Part shown: piece after piece, positions 17,740 to 27,542 of the stretch
Layout: each line of letters opens with the position of its first letter
Position numbering within the stretch: the stretch's first letter is position 1
Assembly: GCA_938035525.1 (NCBI GenBank)
Contig: CALHOI010000077.1
Span: 1-64,000 of the forward strand
Direction: 5' to 3'
DNA length: 64,000 nucleotides
Source of the DNA: an uncultured Granulosicoccaceae bacterium
GTDB lineage: Bacteria > Pseudomonadota > Gammaproteobacteria > Granulosicoccales > Granulosicoccaceae
Position numbers and translations under genes: made by a program
The notes under the pieces: generated by a model
The model's database searches: none
What the model was told of the DNA's origin: nothing
What the model saw: only the letters and a program-made list of their open reading frames with translations

Positions 17740-19410
17740 ATGGTCTGGTTCTTGCTCCAAGTACCTGCACAAGAAGCTATAAATAAGTGTCTTTTCGACT
17801 TGAAACTCTCAGCCGACCAACAGAGCGCGCGCAAAACACCAAGCCAAGCCGTGGTACCGGACGCCCAGGCCATGCGCTTGTTCAGCCAATACCGGCTGTT
17901 TTTGCTAACGGCCCTTGCAGCCGTTTATTACCTGTCTTCCAGCCAAAGCATATTGGGGCAGCGCGACGCCACGCTGTTTGAGGTTGCGCATCTGGGCTAC
18001 GTGGTTGCCGCACTCGGCTTTATCTATTTGCAGCGCATTGATCGCCCCGCCGCCATCACTCGGCTGTATTTACAGAACTACCTGGATATAGCCTTCATTT
18101 GCATCATGATGTACGCCTGTGGTGGTGTGCAAAGTGGCTTTGGTATTTTGTTACTCATCACCATCGCGTTACTCAGCCAGTTAAACACCACTCGCTACAC
18201 ATTGTTTTTTGCAGCCCTGGCCTGCGTGCTGATTCTGTTGGAAGAACTGCTGGCAAAACTATTGATTGGCAGCGCAGCTGCCGACTTTGAACGAAGCGCT
18301 TTTTTAGGGGCCATGCTGCTACTGGTCGCCTGGCTATTGTCTGTGCCCCTAAAGGCGTTAGCAGCGCGACAAATTCCCGAACCAACACATGATCGAGCCG
18401 CGCTGGATGTAAAGCAGATTGCCAACCTCAATGAGGAAATCATTCGCGAACTGGATTCTGGTGTGCTGGTTATCGATTCACACAATCACGTGCAGTTGAT
18501 AAATGATACCGCCAGAGAACTACTGGCCGTCGAGTTCGCACCGTTGCCGGTGCACATTGGCCGTCTGTGCTCGGCATTGTTAAATGACTTAAGTGATGCC
18601 AGGCGCGGTGACCATAGCAAAGACCCATTTACTATTGAGTCGTCTGGTTACTCGGTTTTACCACACTACATCCCTTTGTCATCGGGCGGTATGCTTATTC
18701 GCCTGGATGATCATGCTCAGATGCGTAAGCAGTACCAACAACTTAAACTGGCATCGCTGGGCAGGCTATCAGCCAGCATTGCACACGAAATCAGAAACCC
18801 CCTGGGTGCCATATCGCATTCGGTGCAGCTATTACAGGAGTCGCCGCACCTGAACGCAGAAGATGAAGACTTGCTGGATATTGCTGGCAAGAACACGCGC
18901 CGAATCAATCGTATTGTGGAAGATGTACTACAGCTGAGTAACCGCAAGCAAGTTAATTACACACCTATCAACTTAAGCCAAACCGTCACCGACTTTTGTG
19001 CCCGGTTTGCCAGCGAGCATCAGCTTACTGACAATAATCTGGTGGCAACGACAGAGCCTAATGTGTTTGTGCAATTTGATGCGGAACACCTTGATCAAGT
19101 GTTGTGGAACCTGTGCAGCAATGCCCGATTACACAATGATGACAACACGCAAATTACCATCAGCTGTTGGCAGTCTCAACAAGGAACTGCTGTCATTGAT
19201 ATCGTTGATAACGGGGTTGGCATAGCTGATTTGCATCGCGAACATTTGTTTGAACCGTTCTACTCCACGCATCACCAAGGCTCTGGCCTAGGCTTATACA
19301 TAATCCGAGAACTGTGTGATCTGAACAAAGCCAATATTGAGTGCATTGATCGAGAAGACGGGGCTCATTTTCGAATCACCGTTAGCTCATCGCAGCAGAT
19401 GGCCGCCTGA
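17740..19410 (+). CDS. pilS: Two-component sensor histidine kinase PilS
   Basis: This membrane kinase controls pilin transcription through PilR. The N-terminal third holds about six transmembrane segments, then a PAS-like region (ELDSGVLVIDSHNHV), the H-box SIAHEIRNPLGAI with phospho-acceptor His349, the N-box LCSNARLHN, and the G1/G2 boxes DNGVGIA and GSGLGLYI. The 44 residues before the first membrane segment are unusual; the ATG at 17872 (MRLFSQYRLF) is a likely alternative start and matches the family better. The stop is followed after 2 bases by pilR. Confidence 0.93.
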   Translation: MVWFLLQVPAQEAINKCLFDLKLSADQQSARKTPSQAVVPDAQAMRLFSQYRLFLLTALAAVYYLSSSQSILGQRDATLFEVAHLGYVVAALGFIYLQRIDRPAAITRLYLQNYLDIAFICIMMYACGGVQSGFGILLLITIALLSQLNTTRYTLFFAALACVLILLEELLAKLLIGSAAADFERSAFLGAMLLLVAWLLSVPLKALAARQIPEPTHDRAALDVKQIANLNEEIIRELDSGVLVIDSHNHVQLINDTARELLAVEFAPLPVHIGRLCSALLNDLSDARRGDHSKDPFTIESSGYSVLPHYIPLSSGGMLIRLDDHAQMRKQYQQLKLASLGRLSASIAHEIRNPLGAISHSVQLLQESPHLNAEDEDLLDIAGKNTRRINRIVEDVLQLSNRKQVNYTPINLSQTVTDFCARFASEHQLTDNNLVATTEPNVFVQFDAEHLDQVLWNLCSNARLHNDDNTQITISCWQSQQGTAVIDIVDNGVGIADLHREHLFEPFYSTHHQGSGLGLYIIRELCDLNKANIECIDREDGAHFRITVSSSQQMAA

Positions 19411-19412
19411 GC

Positions 19413-20879
19413 ATGACAGCCACCGCCCTCATTATTGATGATGAACCGGACATTCGCGAACTCATTGCAATGACCCTGGCCCGCATGGGCCTGGATTTTC
19501 ACAGTGCCGCCAATCTGGAGGAAGCGCGCCAACTGCTGGCCACCTACGAATTCGATGTTTGCCTAACCGATATGCGCCTGCCCGATGGCAACGGTGTTGA
19601 ATTTGTGCGTTACATTCAGTCGATCAATCCGAGTATGCCAGTGGCGGTGATTACGGCGCACGGCAATATGGAAGCAGCCGTTGAGGCCATGAAAAACGGC
19701 GCTTATGATTTTGTTTCCAAGCCCCTTGATATTGGCCAACTACGACAACTGCTGGTACAGGCGATATCCCTGAATTCTGAATGTGCCAGCAATGATTCGC
19801 ACCACAACCTGACTGTCGACAAGCATCAATCGCCAACACCTGCTTATGCCGAAGCATCAAACGACTTGCACGCTCTTTCTAAGCGCTCTGTGCAAAACGA
19901 TGATAGTGCTCAGAGCCCATCGTTAACCGAATCCAGTTTGATTGGCTCGTCAGAACCGATGCAGGCACTGCGTAAGATGATCCACAAAGTGGCTCGCACT
20001 AACGCGCCAATTTGGATAACGGGCGAATCTGGTACCGGTAAAGAGCTGATTGCCAAATTGATACACGAGAACAGTCCTCGAGCAGCCAAACCATTTGTGG
20101 CAATAAACTGTGGCGCCATACCGAGCGAGCTAATGGAAAGCGAGCTGTTTGGTCACGTTAAAGGCAGCTTCACCGGGGCCAATGCCGACAAACCCGGTTT
20201 ATTTAATCTGGCCGATGGCGGCACTTTGTTTTTTGATGAGGTTGCAGAGCTGCCCTTACACATGCAAGTGAAGCTCCTGCGTGCCATTCAGGAACGCAGT
20301 ATTCGCCCTGTTGGTGGCAACACAGAACAGGCAATTGACGTACGCATCCTCAGTGCCAGTCATGCAGATTTAAGCGTCGAAGTTGACGCTGGCAGATTCA
20401 GACACGATTTATATTATCGACTGAACGTTATTAGCATGCATTCGCCCAGTTTGCGCGAAAGATCAACAGACATTCCCGAATTGTGTAAAAACATTATGCA
20501 CAAGCTGGCTGAACGGACCAACAACACGCAGAACATCATCATCAGTGAGGATGCATTTAATACTTTGTCTCAATATCACTTCCCGGGTAATGTACGTGAA
20601 TTGGAAAACATACTGGAAAGAGCCAGCGCATTAATCGATAAAGACACCATTACTGCCAATGATTTGAATTTACCTGACACCAACAATAACGTTGGTAACA
20701 CTAACCAGGGCAACCATAACAATCAAACCAACAGCACAGCATGTAATGAAACCAATCGAATTATGGACGCGCTGAACAACACACGCTGGAACCGAAAAGA
20801 AGCGGCAACACAGCTCGGATTAACCTATCGACAACTGCGTTATCGAATTAAACAGCTGGGCATTGATAATAAAAAATGA
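19413..20879 (+). CDS. pilR: Sigma-54-dependent response regulator PilR
   Basis: This is an NtrC-family activator: a receiver domain with phospho-acceptor Asp53 (CLTDMRLPDG), a linker, an AAA+ domain with GESGTGKE Walker A and a GSFTGA loop (Ser where GAFTGA is usual) that contacts sigma-54, and a Fis-type helix-turn-helix at the end (KEAATQLGLTYRQLRYRIKQL). The linker near residue 430 is Asn/Thr-rich. It should activate the sigma-54-type pilA promoter just downstream. Confidence 0.94.
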   Translation: MTATALIIDDEPDIRELIAMTLARMGLDFHSAANLEEARQLLATYEFDVCLTDMRLPDGNGVEFVRYIQSINPSMPVAVITAHGNMEAAVEAMKNGAYDFVSKPLDIGQLRQLLVQAISLNSECASNDSHHNLTVDKHQSPTPAYAEASNDLHALSKRSVQNDDSAQSPSLTESSLIGSSEPMQALRKMIHKVARTNAPIWITGESGTGKELIAKLIHENSPRAAKPFVAINCGAIPSELMESELFGHVKGSFTGANADKPGLFNLADGGTLFFDEVAELPLHMQVKLLRAIQERSIRPVGGNTEQAIDVRILSASHADLSVEVDAGRFRHDLYYRLNVISMHSPSLRERSTDIPELCKNIMHKLAERTNNTQNIIISEDAFNTLSQYHFPGNVRELENILERASALIDKDTITANDLNLPDTNNNVGNTNQGNHNNQTNSTACNETNRIMDALNNTRWNRKEAATQLGLTYRQLRYRIKQLGIDNKK

Positions 20880-20934
20880 GTATTGATAAAAATCCGTACC
20901 CCTACGTAGGACATAGTCGCAGCAAGCAACACTT

Positions 20935-20981
20935 TGTCATCAATACGACAAACCGATTGTCACTAAGTGACAAAAGTGACA
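20935..20981. promoter_or_regulatory. Candidate PilR binding region
   Basis: Five TGTC/GACA motifs occur within 47 bases (20935, 20947, 20958, 20969, 20978). Two of them form a perfect 7-bp inverted repeat, TTGTCAC-TAA-GTGACAA (20957-20973). Known PilR sites contain TGTC. They lie about 100-150 bases upstream of the sigma-54-type promoter, a normal enhancer distance. Confidence 0.6.
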
Positions 20982-21079
20982 ATCCATGTTGTTAACCAAC
21001 GCACTGAGCAGCAGTTCTCAAATTTGGTATGTGCTTGTTATATAACGCATTACTTTGCACGCAACTGTAAATGATGGCG

Positions 21080-21095
21080 TGGCATAGCAGATGCA
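21080..21095 (+). promoter_or_regulatory. Sigma-54-type promoter of pilA
   Basis: TGGCAT-AGCAG-ATGCA has the GG (21081) and GC (21093) exactly 12 bases apart, as needed for -24/-12 recognition. It is one base off consensus in each half. The pilA ATG is about 95 bases downstream, and PilR is encoded just upstream. Confidence 0.6.
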
Positions 21096-21189
21096 CTAAA
21101 CCTGGCAAGCCTATGGACGATAACACGCTTGTAGGTTTGGCTTGACAACAAACTTATAAAATTAACTTATCTCTGGAGATAGACCAATC

Positions 21190-21666
21190 ATGGTTAAAGT
21201 ACAAAAAGGTTTTACACTAATCGAACTTATGATCGTTATCGCGATCATCGGTATTCTTGCAGCGGTAGCTGTACCTCAGTACTCTCAGTACACTAAGCGT
21301 GCTAAGTATTCTGAAATCAAAATGGCTGTTTCACCAATCAAAAGTGGTGTAGAAGGTTGCTATCAGCGTAACGCTGGTAACGTTCTTTGTAACGGCACTG
21401 ACCCTGCTGGCGTACAAAGTGGCGTAACTTCTAAAATGCTTCTGCGTGCTGCATCTGCAAAACTGGTTGGTACAGTTGAATTGGCTAATGACAGTGGTGT
21501 ACCAATGATCACTGTTATTCCTGATGCGACTCAAGGTCCAATTGAAGGTTTCGCAGTAGCGGATACTTACATCGTTAAGGGCGAAATCGCTACAATCGTA
21601 AACGAGCCAACTATTGTTGACTGGATTGAGCAGCCTACTGGTGGTTGTGCAGAAGGTTACTGCTAA
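21190..21666 (+). CDS. pilA: Type IV pilin PilA
   Basis: This is a 158-residue prepilin with a 7-residue leader cut by PilD after Gly7, followed by [24 protein letters not shown], the standard hydrophobic helix with Glu5 of the mature protein. It has four cysteines: a pair in [12 protein letters not shown] and a pair in the C-terminal GGCAEGYC, so two small disulfide loops. A CTGGAGA ribosome-binding site precedes the ATG and an intrinsic terminator follows. Given the sigma-54-type promoter and terminator, this is the likely major pilin. Confidence 0.93.
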   Translation: MVKVQKGFTLIELMIVIAIIGILAAVAVPQYSQYTKRAKYSEIKMAVSPIKSGVEGCYQRNAGNVLCNGTDPAGVQSGVTSKMLLRAASAKLVGTVELANDSGVPMITVIPDATQGPIEGFAVADTYIVKGEIATIVNEPTIVDWIEQPTGGCAEGYC

Positions 21667-21700
21667 GTTAAGTGTGGTCTAACCCACTCATTTAGCATAA

Positions 21701-21735
21701 AAAAAGGTCGACTGGGAAACCAGTCGGCCTTTTTA
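21701..21735 (+). terminator. Intrinsic terminator after pilA
   Basis: GGTCGACTGG and CCAGTCGGCC (21706-21715, 21720-21729) form a 10-bp stem around a GAAA tetraloop, flanked by A-runs and a TTTTT tail. It separates pilA from the second pilin gene. Confidence 0.9.
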
Positions 21736-21835
21736 CATTCACGAGGCAATGAAAGAGACTCGTAAAAAAAACACCGCAGCGTTGTGAGACAGGAATCTAT
21801 CGACCGACTGTGATAATAAATTTGACAACACTAGC

Positions 21836-22294
21836 ATGAAAAAAAACGGATTTACACTTATCGAGCTAATGATCGTTATTGCCATTATCGGCATTCTCGC
21901 AGCAGTCGCGGTTCCGCAATATTCCGCGTATACCATGCGGGCAAAGTTCTCTGAAATAAAGCTTGGTGTTCGCCCAGTTAAGGTAGATGTAGAGCTCTGC
22001 TACCATCAAAATAACGGTGCGGATGCTTGTAATACATCGGTCCCAGTAGCCAACTTCCTGGGCCAGGTAAGTCCATCTGGTTTACAAAGAGCTGCCTCTG
22101 CGAAATTGATAAAAGACATCAAACTAACCGGCACCACAACGCCAATAATTGAAGTGACTGCCGAGACCAATGTAGAGGGTTTCAATGGCGAAACGTATAT
22201 CATTACTGGACAAACAACAGGCCAGGCCGGCATCGACAGGAAAATCATTGACTGGGTCGAATCTGGTACAGGCTGTGATGAAGGTTATTGTTAA
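21836..22294 (+). CDS. Second type IV pilin, paralogue of PilA
   Basis: This 152-residue prepilin has a 5-residue leader (cleavage after Gly5) and the same N-terminal helix as the pilin upstream. The rest has diverged but keeps the cysteine pattern: [12 protein letters not shown] and GTGCDEGYC at the end. It has no clear promoter or strong ribosome-binding site of its own and lies beyond the pilA terminator, so lower expression or read-through is likely. It could be a minor pilin, an alternative major pilin or an antigenic variant. Confidence 0.85.
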   Translation: MKKNGFTLIELMIVIAIIGILAAVAVPQYSAYTMRAKFSEIKLGVRPVKVDVELCYHQNNGADACNTSVPVANFLGQVSPSGLQRAASAKLIKDIKLTGTTTPIIEVTAETNVEGFNGETYIITGQTTGQAGIDRKIIDWVESGTGCDEGYC

Positions 22295-22369
22295 GTAGCT
22301 AGACAAACACAGCAAAGCCAATCTCTTACCACCAGCACCAGTTCGCTCGACATTCCAAAAATACTAGAA

Positions 22370-22398
22370 CCCGTTCACAATTAAAAACGGTGGACGGG
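22370..22398. other. Stem-loop in the spacer before pilB
   Basis: CCCGTTCAC (22370) and GTGGACGGG (22390) form a 9-bp stem with one T-G pair around an A-rich loop. No T-run follows. It lies in the otherwise empty 233-base gap before pilB. Confidence 0.4.
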
Positions 22399-22527
22399 AC
22401 GTACCAGGCAGGCCAACTCTGGCAACCAATCTTCATCGGTTTAAAACCACATTCGCGCTTCAGCACTGCCCAATCTTGCCGATGTATCTGTCAGGAGAAG
22501 GTAAAAGTCTACTTATAGGGTATTGAT

Positions 22528-24234
22528 GTGAGCGACAGTACAGCACAAGAAGTGACGCTTAGCGGCTTAGCGCGCCAACTGGTTAATCAGGGCCTGATCA
22601 GCGAGGAGGCTGCCGTTGAGGCGGTAAAACACTCGAAAGACGCAAAGCAGTCATTAATTAAATCGCTAATTGAATACGGGGATTTGACCACCGGTGTTAT
22701 CTCGCAAGCCGTGGCCGCTGATTTCGGCTTGCCTTGCTACGATTTAAGTTGCCTGGAAGCAACCAGCATACCTGAAGATCTGATTTCAGAAGAGCTAATT
22801 AATGCCCACAATGCTGTACCGATTTCTCGTCGTGGTTCGAAGTTGTTTGTTGCCATTTCGGACCCAACCAACAGTGAGCCATTAGATAAATACAAGTTTA
22901 CTTCTGGCTTGAGTGTTGAGGCTGTTGTGGTAGAAGACGACAAGCTGCAGGAGTTAAAAGCTCGCGTACTCGAAGGCAGCTCTGCGCTGTCAGAAGGACT
23001 TGACGACAGCTTCGATCTGGAAGTTGACGACAGCGATAAACCAAAAGAAGACGACGAGGGCAGCGAGCTTGACGAAACACCGGTAGTACGTTTCGTGAAC
23101 AAAGTACTGCTTGATGCCATAAAGCGTGGTGCGTCGGATATTCACGTTGAACCCTATGAAAAAGAATTCAGAATTCGATTTCGAATTGACGGCATATTAC
23201 AAGAGGTGGTTAATCCACCACTGAATATGGCTACGCGCCTTACAGCGCGATTAAAAGTCATGTCGCGTATGGACATTTCTGAAAAACGGGTTCCGCAGGA
23301 TGGTCGTATCAAGCTTAAAATCTCTAAGACCAAAGCCATCGATTTTCGTGTCAACACTTGCCCTACCCTGTTCGGTGAAAAGACCGTACTGCGTATTCTT
23401 GACCCGAGTAGCGCACAGCTGGGTATCGATGCCCTGGGTTACGAACCAGAGCAAAAGAAACTATACATGGATGCACTGGCCAGCCCTTACGGAATGATAT
23501 TGGTTACTGGACCAACAGGTAGCGGTAAAACAGTATCGTTGTATACCGGCCTTAACATTCTGAACCAACCTGACACCAACATTTCAACCGCGGAAGACCC
23601 GGCTGAAATAAACCTGGCTGGTATTAATCAAGTTAACGTGAACCCGAAAGCCGGTTTAACGTTTGCCGAAGCACTAAAAGCCTTCCTACGACAAGATCCA
23701 GACATCATCATGGTTGGTGAGATTCGAGATCTGGAAACGGCCAGTATCGCTATTAAGGCGGCACAAACCGGTCACATGGTTATGTCTACCTTGCACACCA
23801 ATGACGCACCTCAAACCCTGGGCCGTTTGATTAACATGGGTGTTCCGCCATTTAACATTGCAACTGCAGTGAGTCTGATCATCGCTCAGCGACTGGCAAG
23901 ACGACTGTGCGACAGCTGTAAAGAGGTGGACGAACTTCCAAAAGAAGTGCTGCTATCTGAAGGCTTTACCGAAGATCAGCTCGATGGCCTGGTTGTACAC
24001 AAAGCGGTTGGTTGTAAAAAATGCAACAGTGGTTACAAAGGCCGTACTGGTATTTACCAGGTAATGAAAATCAGTGAAGACATCGGTAAGCTGATCATGG
24101 CAGGTGGTAACGCCATCGATATAGCCGCGCAAGCCAAGAAAGAGAAAATTCCAGATTTAAGAGAAGCTGCACTGATGAAAGTGCAACAAGGCCTACTGAG
24201 CCTGGAAGAAGCAAACCGGGTGACTAAGGACTAA
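22528..24234 (+). CDS. pilB: Type IV pilus assembly ATPase PilB
   Basis: This hexameric cytoplasmic ATPase drives pilus extension. It has an N-terminal MshEN-type domain (about 1-150), an acidic linker (about 155-180), Walker A GPTGSGKT, the Asp box and Walker B IIMVGEIRDLETA, the His box and a four-cysteine zinc motif (CDSC and CKKC). The GTG start has AGGG seven bases before it. The stop is followed by pilC after 2 bases. Confidence 0.96.
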   Translation: MSDSTAQEVTLSGLARQLVNQGLISEEAAVEAVKHSKDAKQSLIKSLIEYGDLTTGVISQAVAADFGLPCYDLSCLEATSIPEDLISEELINAHNAVPISRRGSKLFVAISDPTNSEPLDKYKFTSGLSVEAVVVEDDKLQELKARVLEGSSALSEGLDDSFDLEVDDSDKPKEDDEGSELDETPVVRFVNKVLLDAIKRGASDIHVEPYEKEFRIRFRIDGILQEVVNPPLNMATRLTARLKVMSRMDISEKRVPQDGRIKLKISKTKAIDFRVNTCPTLFGEKTVLRILDPSSAQLGIDALGYEPEQKKLYMDALASPYGMILVTGPTGSGKTVSLYTGLNILNQPDTNISTAEDPAEINLAGINQVNVNPKAGLTFAEALKAFLRQDPDIIMVGEIRDLETASIAIKAAQTGHMVMSTLHTNDAPQTLGRLINMGVPPFNIATAVSLIIAQRLARRLCDSCKEVDELPKEVLLSEGFTEDQLDGLVVHKAVGCKKCNSGYKGRTGIYQVMKISEDIGKLIMAGGNAIDIAAQAKKEKIPDLREAALMKVQQGLLSLEEANRVTKD

Positions 24235-24236
24235 CA

Positions 24237-25472
24237 ATGGCAGCTATATCCGCATCATCATCAAAACAATCCAAATCCAACCACCTGTTTGAGTGGGAAG
24301 GTAAGGATGCCAAAGGGCAAAAGCAGAAAGGCTTAGCCTCAAGCCCAAGCGCCGACCTGGTTAAAGCCAAATTGCGTCGTCAGGGTATTGTTGCACCCAA
24401 GGTAAAAAAGAAAAAGAAGTCTGGCGGTAAAGGTGAAAAAATCACTGCCGGCGACATCGCTATTTTTGCACGACAGCTAACCACGATGATGGGAGCTGGT
24501 GTACCCATGGTGCAATCGTTCGAGATTGTCGCTAACGGCATGGAAAACAAATCCATGCGCGATATGGTTATGGGCTTAAAGACGGAAGTGGAAGGCGGTA
24601 GCAACTTGACCAACTCACTTCGAAAATACCCCGAGCAGTTTGACGATCTGTTCTGTTCACTGGTTGAGGCTGGCGAACAATCAGGTACGCTGGAAACCTT
24701 GTTAGGCGAAATCGCCAACTACAAAGAGAAATCTGAATCACTGAAGAAGAAAATTAAAAAAGCCATGTTCTATCCTGTGGCTGTTTTGATAGTTGCGGCA
24801 ATTGTAACCGCGATTCTTCTGGTATTTGTTGTGCCACAGTTTGAAGCACTGTTTGCTGGCATGGGCGGCGACTTACCGGCATTTACTCGTATGATAGTAA
24901 ACGCATCTGAATTTATGCAAGCCTACTGGTGGGTCATGTTCGGCGGCGTAGGTTTAACTGTATACACTTTTGTACAAGCGAAAAAACGGTCTAAAAAATT
25001 CGCAGCCTTTCTTGACAGGTTCGCTCTAAAAGCACCGGTGTTCGGCGACATCGTGGTCAAAGCGGCAACAGCTCGTTTTGCCAGAACCTTGTCAACCATG
25101 TCCAAAGCCGGTGTACCACTGGTAGAAGCCATGGACTCAGTAGCTGGCACAGCTGGTAATACGGTATTTGAAAACGCCATACTGAAAATGCGTGACGAAG
25201 CTGCCACCGGTCAACGCCTGACAACATCAATAGAAAACTCAGGATTGTTTTCAAATATGGTGAGTCAAATGGTTGCCATTGGTGAAGAGGCCGGCTCTAT
25301 CGACGACATGCTTGCCAAAGTAGCCGACTACTACGAAGAAGAAGTCGACAACGCTGTTGATGCAATGACCAGTTTAATGGAGCCCATGATTATGGCTTTC
25401 CTGGGTGTGGTTATCGGTGGCCTGGTTGTTGGTATGTACCTACCGATCTTTAAGATGGGTGATGCTTTCTGA
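24237..25472 (+). CDS. pilC: Type IV pilus inner-membrane platform protein PilC
   Basis: This 411-residue protein has the GspF/PilC fold. It has two homologous cytoplasmic domains (starting at FARQLTTMMGAGVPMVQ and FARTLSTMSKAGVPLVE), each followed by membrane segments, and a final helix VVIGGLVVGMYLPIF. It forms the platform on which PilB assembles pilin. A Lys-rich stretch precedes the first domain. It sits between pilB and pilD as usual. Confidence 0.96.
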   Translation: MAAISASSSKQSKSNHLFEWEGKDAKGQKQKGLASSPSADLVKAKLRRQGIVAPKVKKKKKSGGKGEKITAGDIAIFARQLTTMMGAGVPMVQSFEIVANGMENKSMRDMVMGLKTEVEGGSNLTNSLRKYPEQFDDLFCSLVEAGEQSGTLETLLGEIANYKEKSESLKKKIKKAMFYPVAVLIVAAIVTAILLVFVVPQFEALFAGMGGDLPAFTRMIVNASEFMQAYWWVMFGGVGLTVYTFVQAKKRSKKFAAFLDRFALKAPVFGDIVVKAATARFARTLSTMSKAGVPLVEAMDSVAGTAGNTVFENAILKMRDEAATGQRLTTSIENSGLFSNMVSQMVAIGEEAGSIDDMLAKVADYYEEEVDNAVDAMTSLMEPMIMAFLGVVIGGLVVGMYLPIFKMGDAF

Positions 25473-25505
25473 TATGCTAGCCACTTTTTATCGGGTCTAC
25501 TCCTG

Positions 25506-26441
25506 ATGACATTATTTGAAGCACTACAACACAACGCCGTATTTTTTTACGGCGTTGTTGCGTTTCTGGGTCTGTTTGTTGGCAGCTTTTTAAACGTGGT
25601 CATTTATCGCCTACCAGTGATGATGCAAAACGAGTGGCGCGAAGCCATGGACGAAATGGCTGCTGAAGAATCAGCTTTGCAGAGCCAATCTACTGACACG
25701 GATACCACCACAGCAACCATACCAGAGACCGATACAGATACTGCCGAAGAAAAGGAAGTCTTCAATTTATGCGTACCGCGATCGCGCTGTCCAAAATGTG
25801 ACAACCTGATTACCTGGTGGCAAAACATCCCTGTACTAAGCTACCTGATGCTCGGTGGTAAGTGCCACAAGTGTAAAACCCGTATTTCGATTCGTTACCC
25901 TTTGGTTGAACTGGTCACCATGATCTTAAGTCTGGTTGTGGCATGGCAATTTGGCCCCAGCCTGCAATGTGTTGTGGGGATTATTGTCACGTGGTTTCTG
26001 GTTGCCATGAGCATGATCGACTTTGATCATCACTTGCTACCCGACAGCCTGACGCTGCCGCTGATGTGGTTTGGCATTCTGGTGAGTTTTGTCCCTGTGT
26101 TTGTTGATCTTCGTACGTCGGTTATTGGTGCAATGGCTGGCTACATGGTGCTATGGATGGTCTATCAGGTTTTCAAGTTGCTCACTAAAAAAGAAGGCAT
26201 GGGTTTTGGTGACTTCAAACTCCTCGCCGCACTAGGCGCTTTACTGGGATGGCAACAGCTGCCATTAATCGTGTTGCTTTCATCGCTCGTTGGCGCGGTG
26301 GTGGGCTTAAGCCTGATGGCCTTTACCGGCAGAGACAAAAACGTCCCAATCCCTTTTGGCCCCTACCTTGCGTCCGCCGGATGGATAGCCATGCTGTGGG
26401 GTGATAAACTCCTGGCCACATACTATGGTGGATTCTCTTAG
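25506..26441 (+). CDS. pilD: Prepilin peptidase / N-methyltransferase PilD
   Basis: This membrane enzyme cuts the pilin leader and methylates the new N-terminal Phe. It has two CxxC zinc pairs (CPKC, CHKC), the catalytic Asp in DFDHHLLPD, the GxGD motif in GFGDFKLL, and about eight membrane helices. Between the first helix and the zinc pairs is an Asp/Glu/Thr-rich insert of about 40 residues, somewhat longer than in Pseudomonas. The next gene, coaE, starts 8 bases after its stop. Confidence 0.95.
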   Translation: MTLFEALQHNAVFFYGVVAFLGLFVGSFLNVVIYRLPVMMQNEWREAMDEMAAEESALQSQSTDTDTTTATIPETDTDTAEEKEVFNLCVPRSRCPKCDNLITWWQNIPVLSYLMLGGKCHKCKTRISIRYPLVELVTMILSLVVAWQFGPSLQCVVGIIVTWFLVAMSMIDFDHHLLPDSLTLPLMWFGILVSFVPVFVDLRTSVIGAMAGYMVLWMVYQVFKLLTKKEGMGFGDFKLLAALGALLGWQQLPLIVLLSSLVGAVVGLSLMAFTGRDKNVPIPFGPYLASAGWIAMLWGDKLLATYYGGFS

Positions 26442-26449
26442 GAGTAGCT

Positions 26450-27067
26450 GTGTTAGTGGTTGGCCTGACCGGTGGCATTGCCAGCGGTAAAACCCTGGTG
26501 TCGGACGAATTCAAACGCCTTGGAGCAGCCCTGGTTGATGCCGACATACTGGCACGCGAAGTTGTCGCACCTGATAGCACTGGCTTAATGCAATTAGTAA
26601 AGCACTTTGGCGCAAACATTCTCACACCTAACCACGAATTAAACCGCGCTGCTCTGCGCGAGCTGATTTTTAGCAACACCGAACACCGAAAAACGGTTGA
26701 TGGCTTGCTGCACCCGCTTATCCATAAGCTTGCTGACGAGCAACTGGCAAGTGCGGCTGACAGCGATGCCCCTTACGCTGTGTATGCAATTCCATTACTG
26801 GTTGAAACCAAACAGCAAAACCGTTTTGATCAAATAGTGGTTGTTGATGTACCTACCGAATTGCAAATAAGTCGATTGGTTAAGCGTGATGGCGGCACGG
26901 TGGAAAAGGCTCAGGCCATTTTAGATTCGCAAGCCAGTCGAGAATCCAGGCTGGCCATTGCTGATTACGTTATTGATAACAGCGGCACCATAGAAGCTAC
27001 AATGGAGCAAGTGGCCACGTTACACCAACGATTCCTTACCCTAAGCAATAAAACCTACAGCCAATAA
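26450..27067 (+). CDS. coaE: Dephospho-CoA kinase
   Basis: This catalyses the last step of coenzyme A synthesis. It has the P-loop GLTGGIASGKT at residue 5, the DADILAREV motif and the 205-residue length of the family. The GTG start has GGAG five bases upstream (26441-26444). It follows pilD, an arrangement also seen in Pseudomonas. Confidence 0.95.
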   Translation: MLVVGLTGGIASGKTLVSDEFKRLGAALVDADILAREVVAPDSTGLMQLVKHFGANILTPNHELNRAALRELIFSNTEHRKTVDGLLHPLIHKLADEQLASAADSDAPYAVYAIPLLVETKQQNRFDQIVVVDVPTELQISRLVKRDGGTVEKAQAILDSQASRESRLAIADYVIDNSGTIEATMEQVATLHQRFLTLSNKTYSQ

Positions 27068-27081
27068 GTCGTGCACGCCGC

Positions 27082-27501
27082 TTAGTCATACGTTGACTCA
27101 GCTTGTAGCAACCGCGCCACCACCGGTTTATTTGCTTCTGGAAAAGACAACTCAGACAGTTCCTCTATAAGCACCCAGCGCAGCTGCTGGTTTTCTCGTC
27201 CAACGGGCGCACCGGTAAATTCCATCACTTGCCAAAAATGCAGGCGTACGGCTTTATCGACATAACGATGCTCAATTTTGCAATAAGGATTGACATGAAC
27301 AGTGCTTATGCCCAGTTCTTCGCGCAGCTCGCGATGCAAAGCATGGGCGATGGTTTCATTGGCTTCTATTTTACCGCCGGGAAACTCCCAGCAGTTGCCC
27401 TGATGCTGCTCTGGCTTTCGTAGTGCCAGCAGCAGTGCCGTTTTTGATGGGTTATAGATGATGCCAGCGACGACATCAATAAAATGAGTTGAGTCATTCA
27501 A
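27082..27501 (-). CDS. mutT: Nudix hydrolase MutT
   Basis: This is a 139-residue 8-oxo-dGTP-type pyrophosphatase with a perfect Nudix box (GGKIEANETIAHALHRELREELGI, shown as a family signature with E-x7-RELREELGI). The N-terminal strand DVVAGIIYN and the WEFPGGK turn are as in MutT. It lies 41 bases after argJ on the same strand. It converges with coaE with only 14 bases between the stops. Confidence 0.9.
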   Translation of the reverse strand: MNDSTHFIDVVAGIIYNPSKTALLLALRKPEQHQGNCWEFPGGKIEANETIAHALHRELREELGISTVHVNPYCKIEHRYVDKAVRLHFWQVMEFTGAPVGRENQQLRWVLIEELSELSFPEANKPVVARLLQAESTYD

Positions 27502-27542
27502 GACAGCAGGATCTCAAAAACAACCAGTAAATTGAACCCGCA

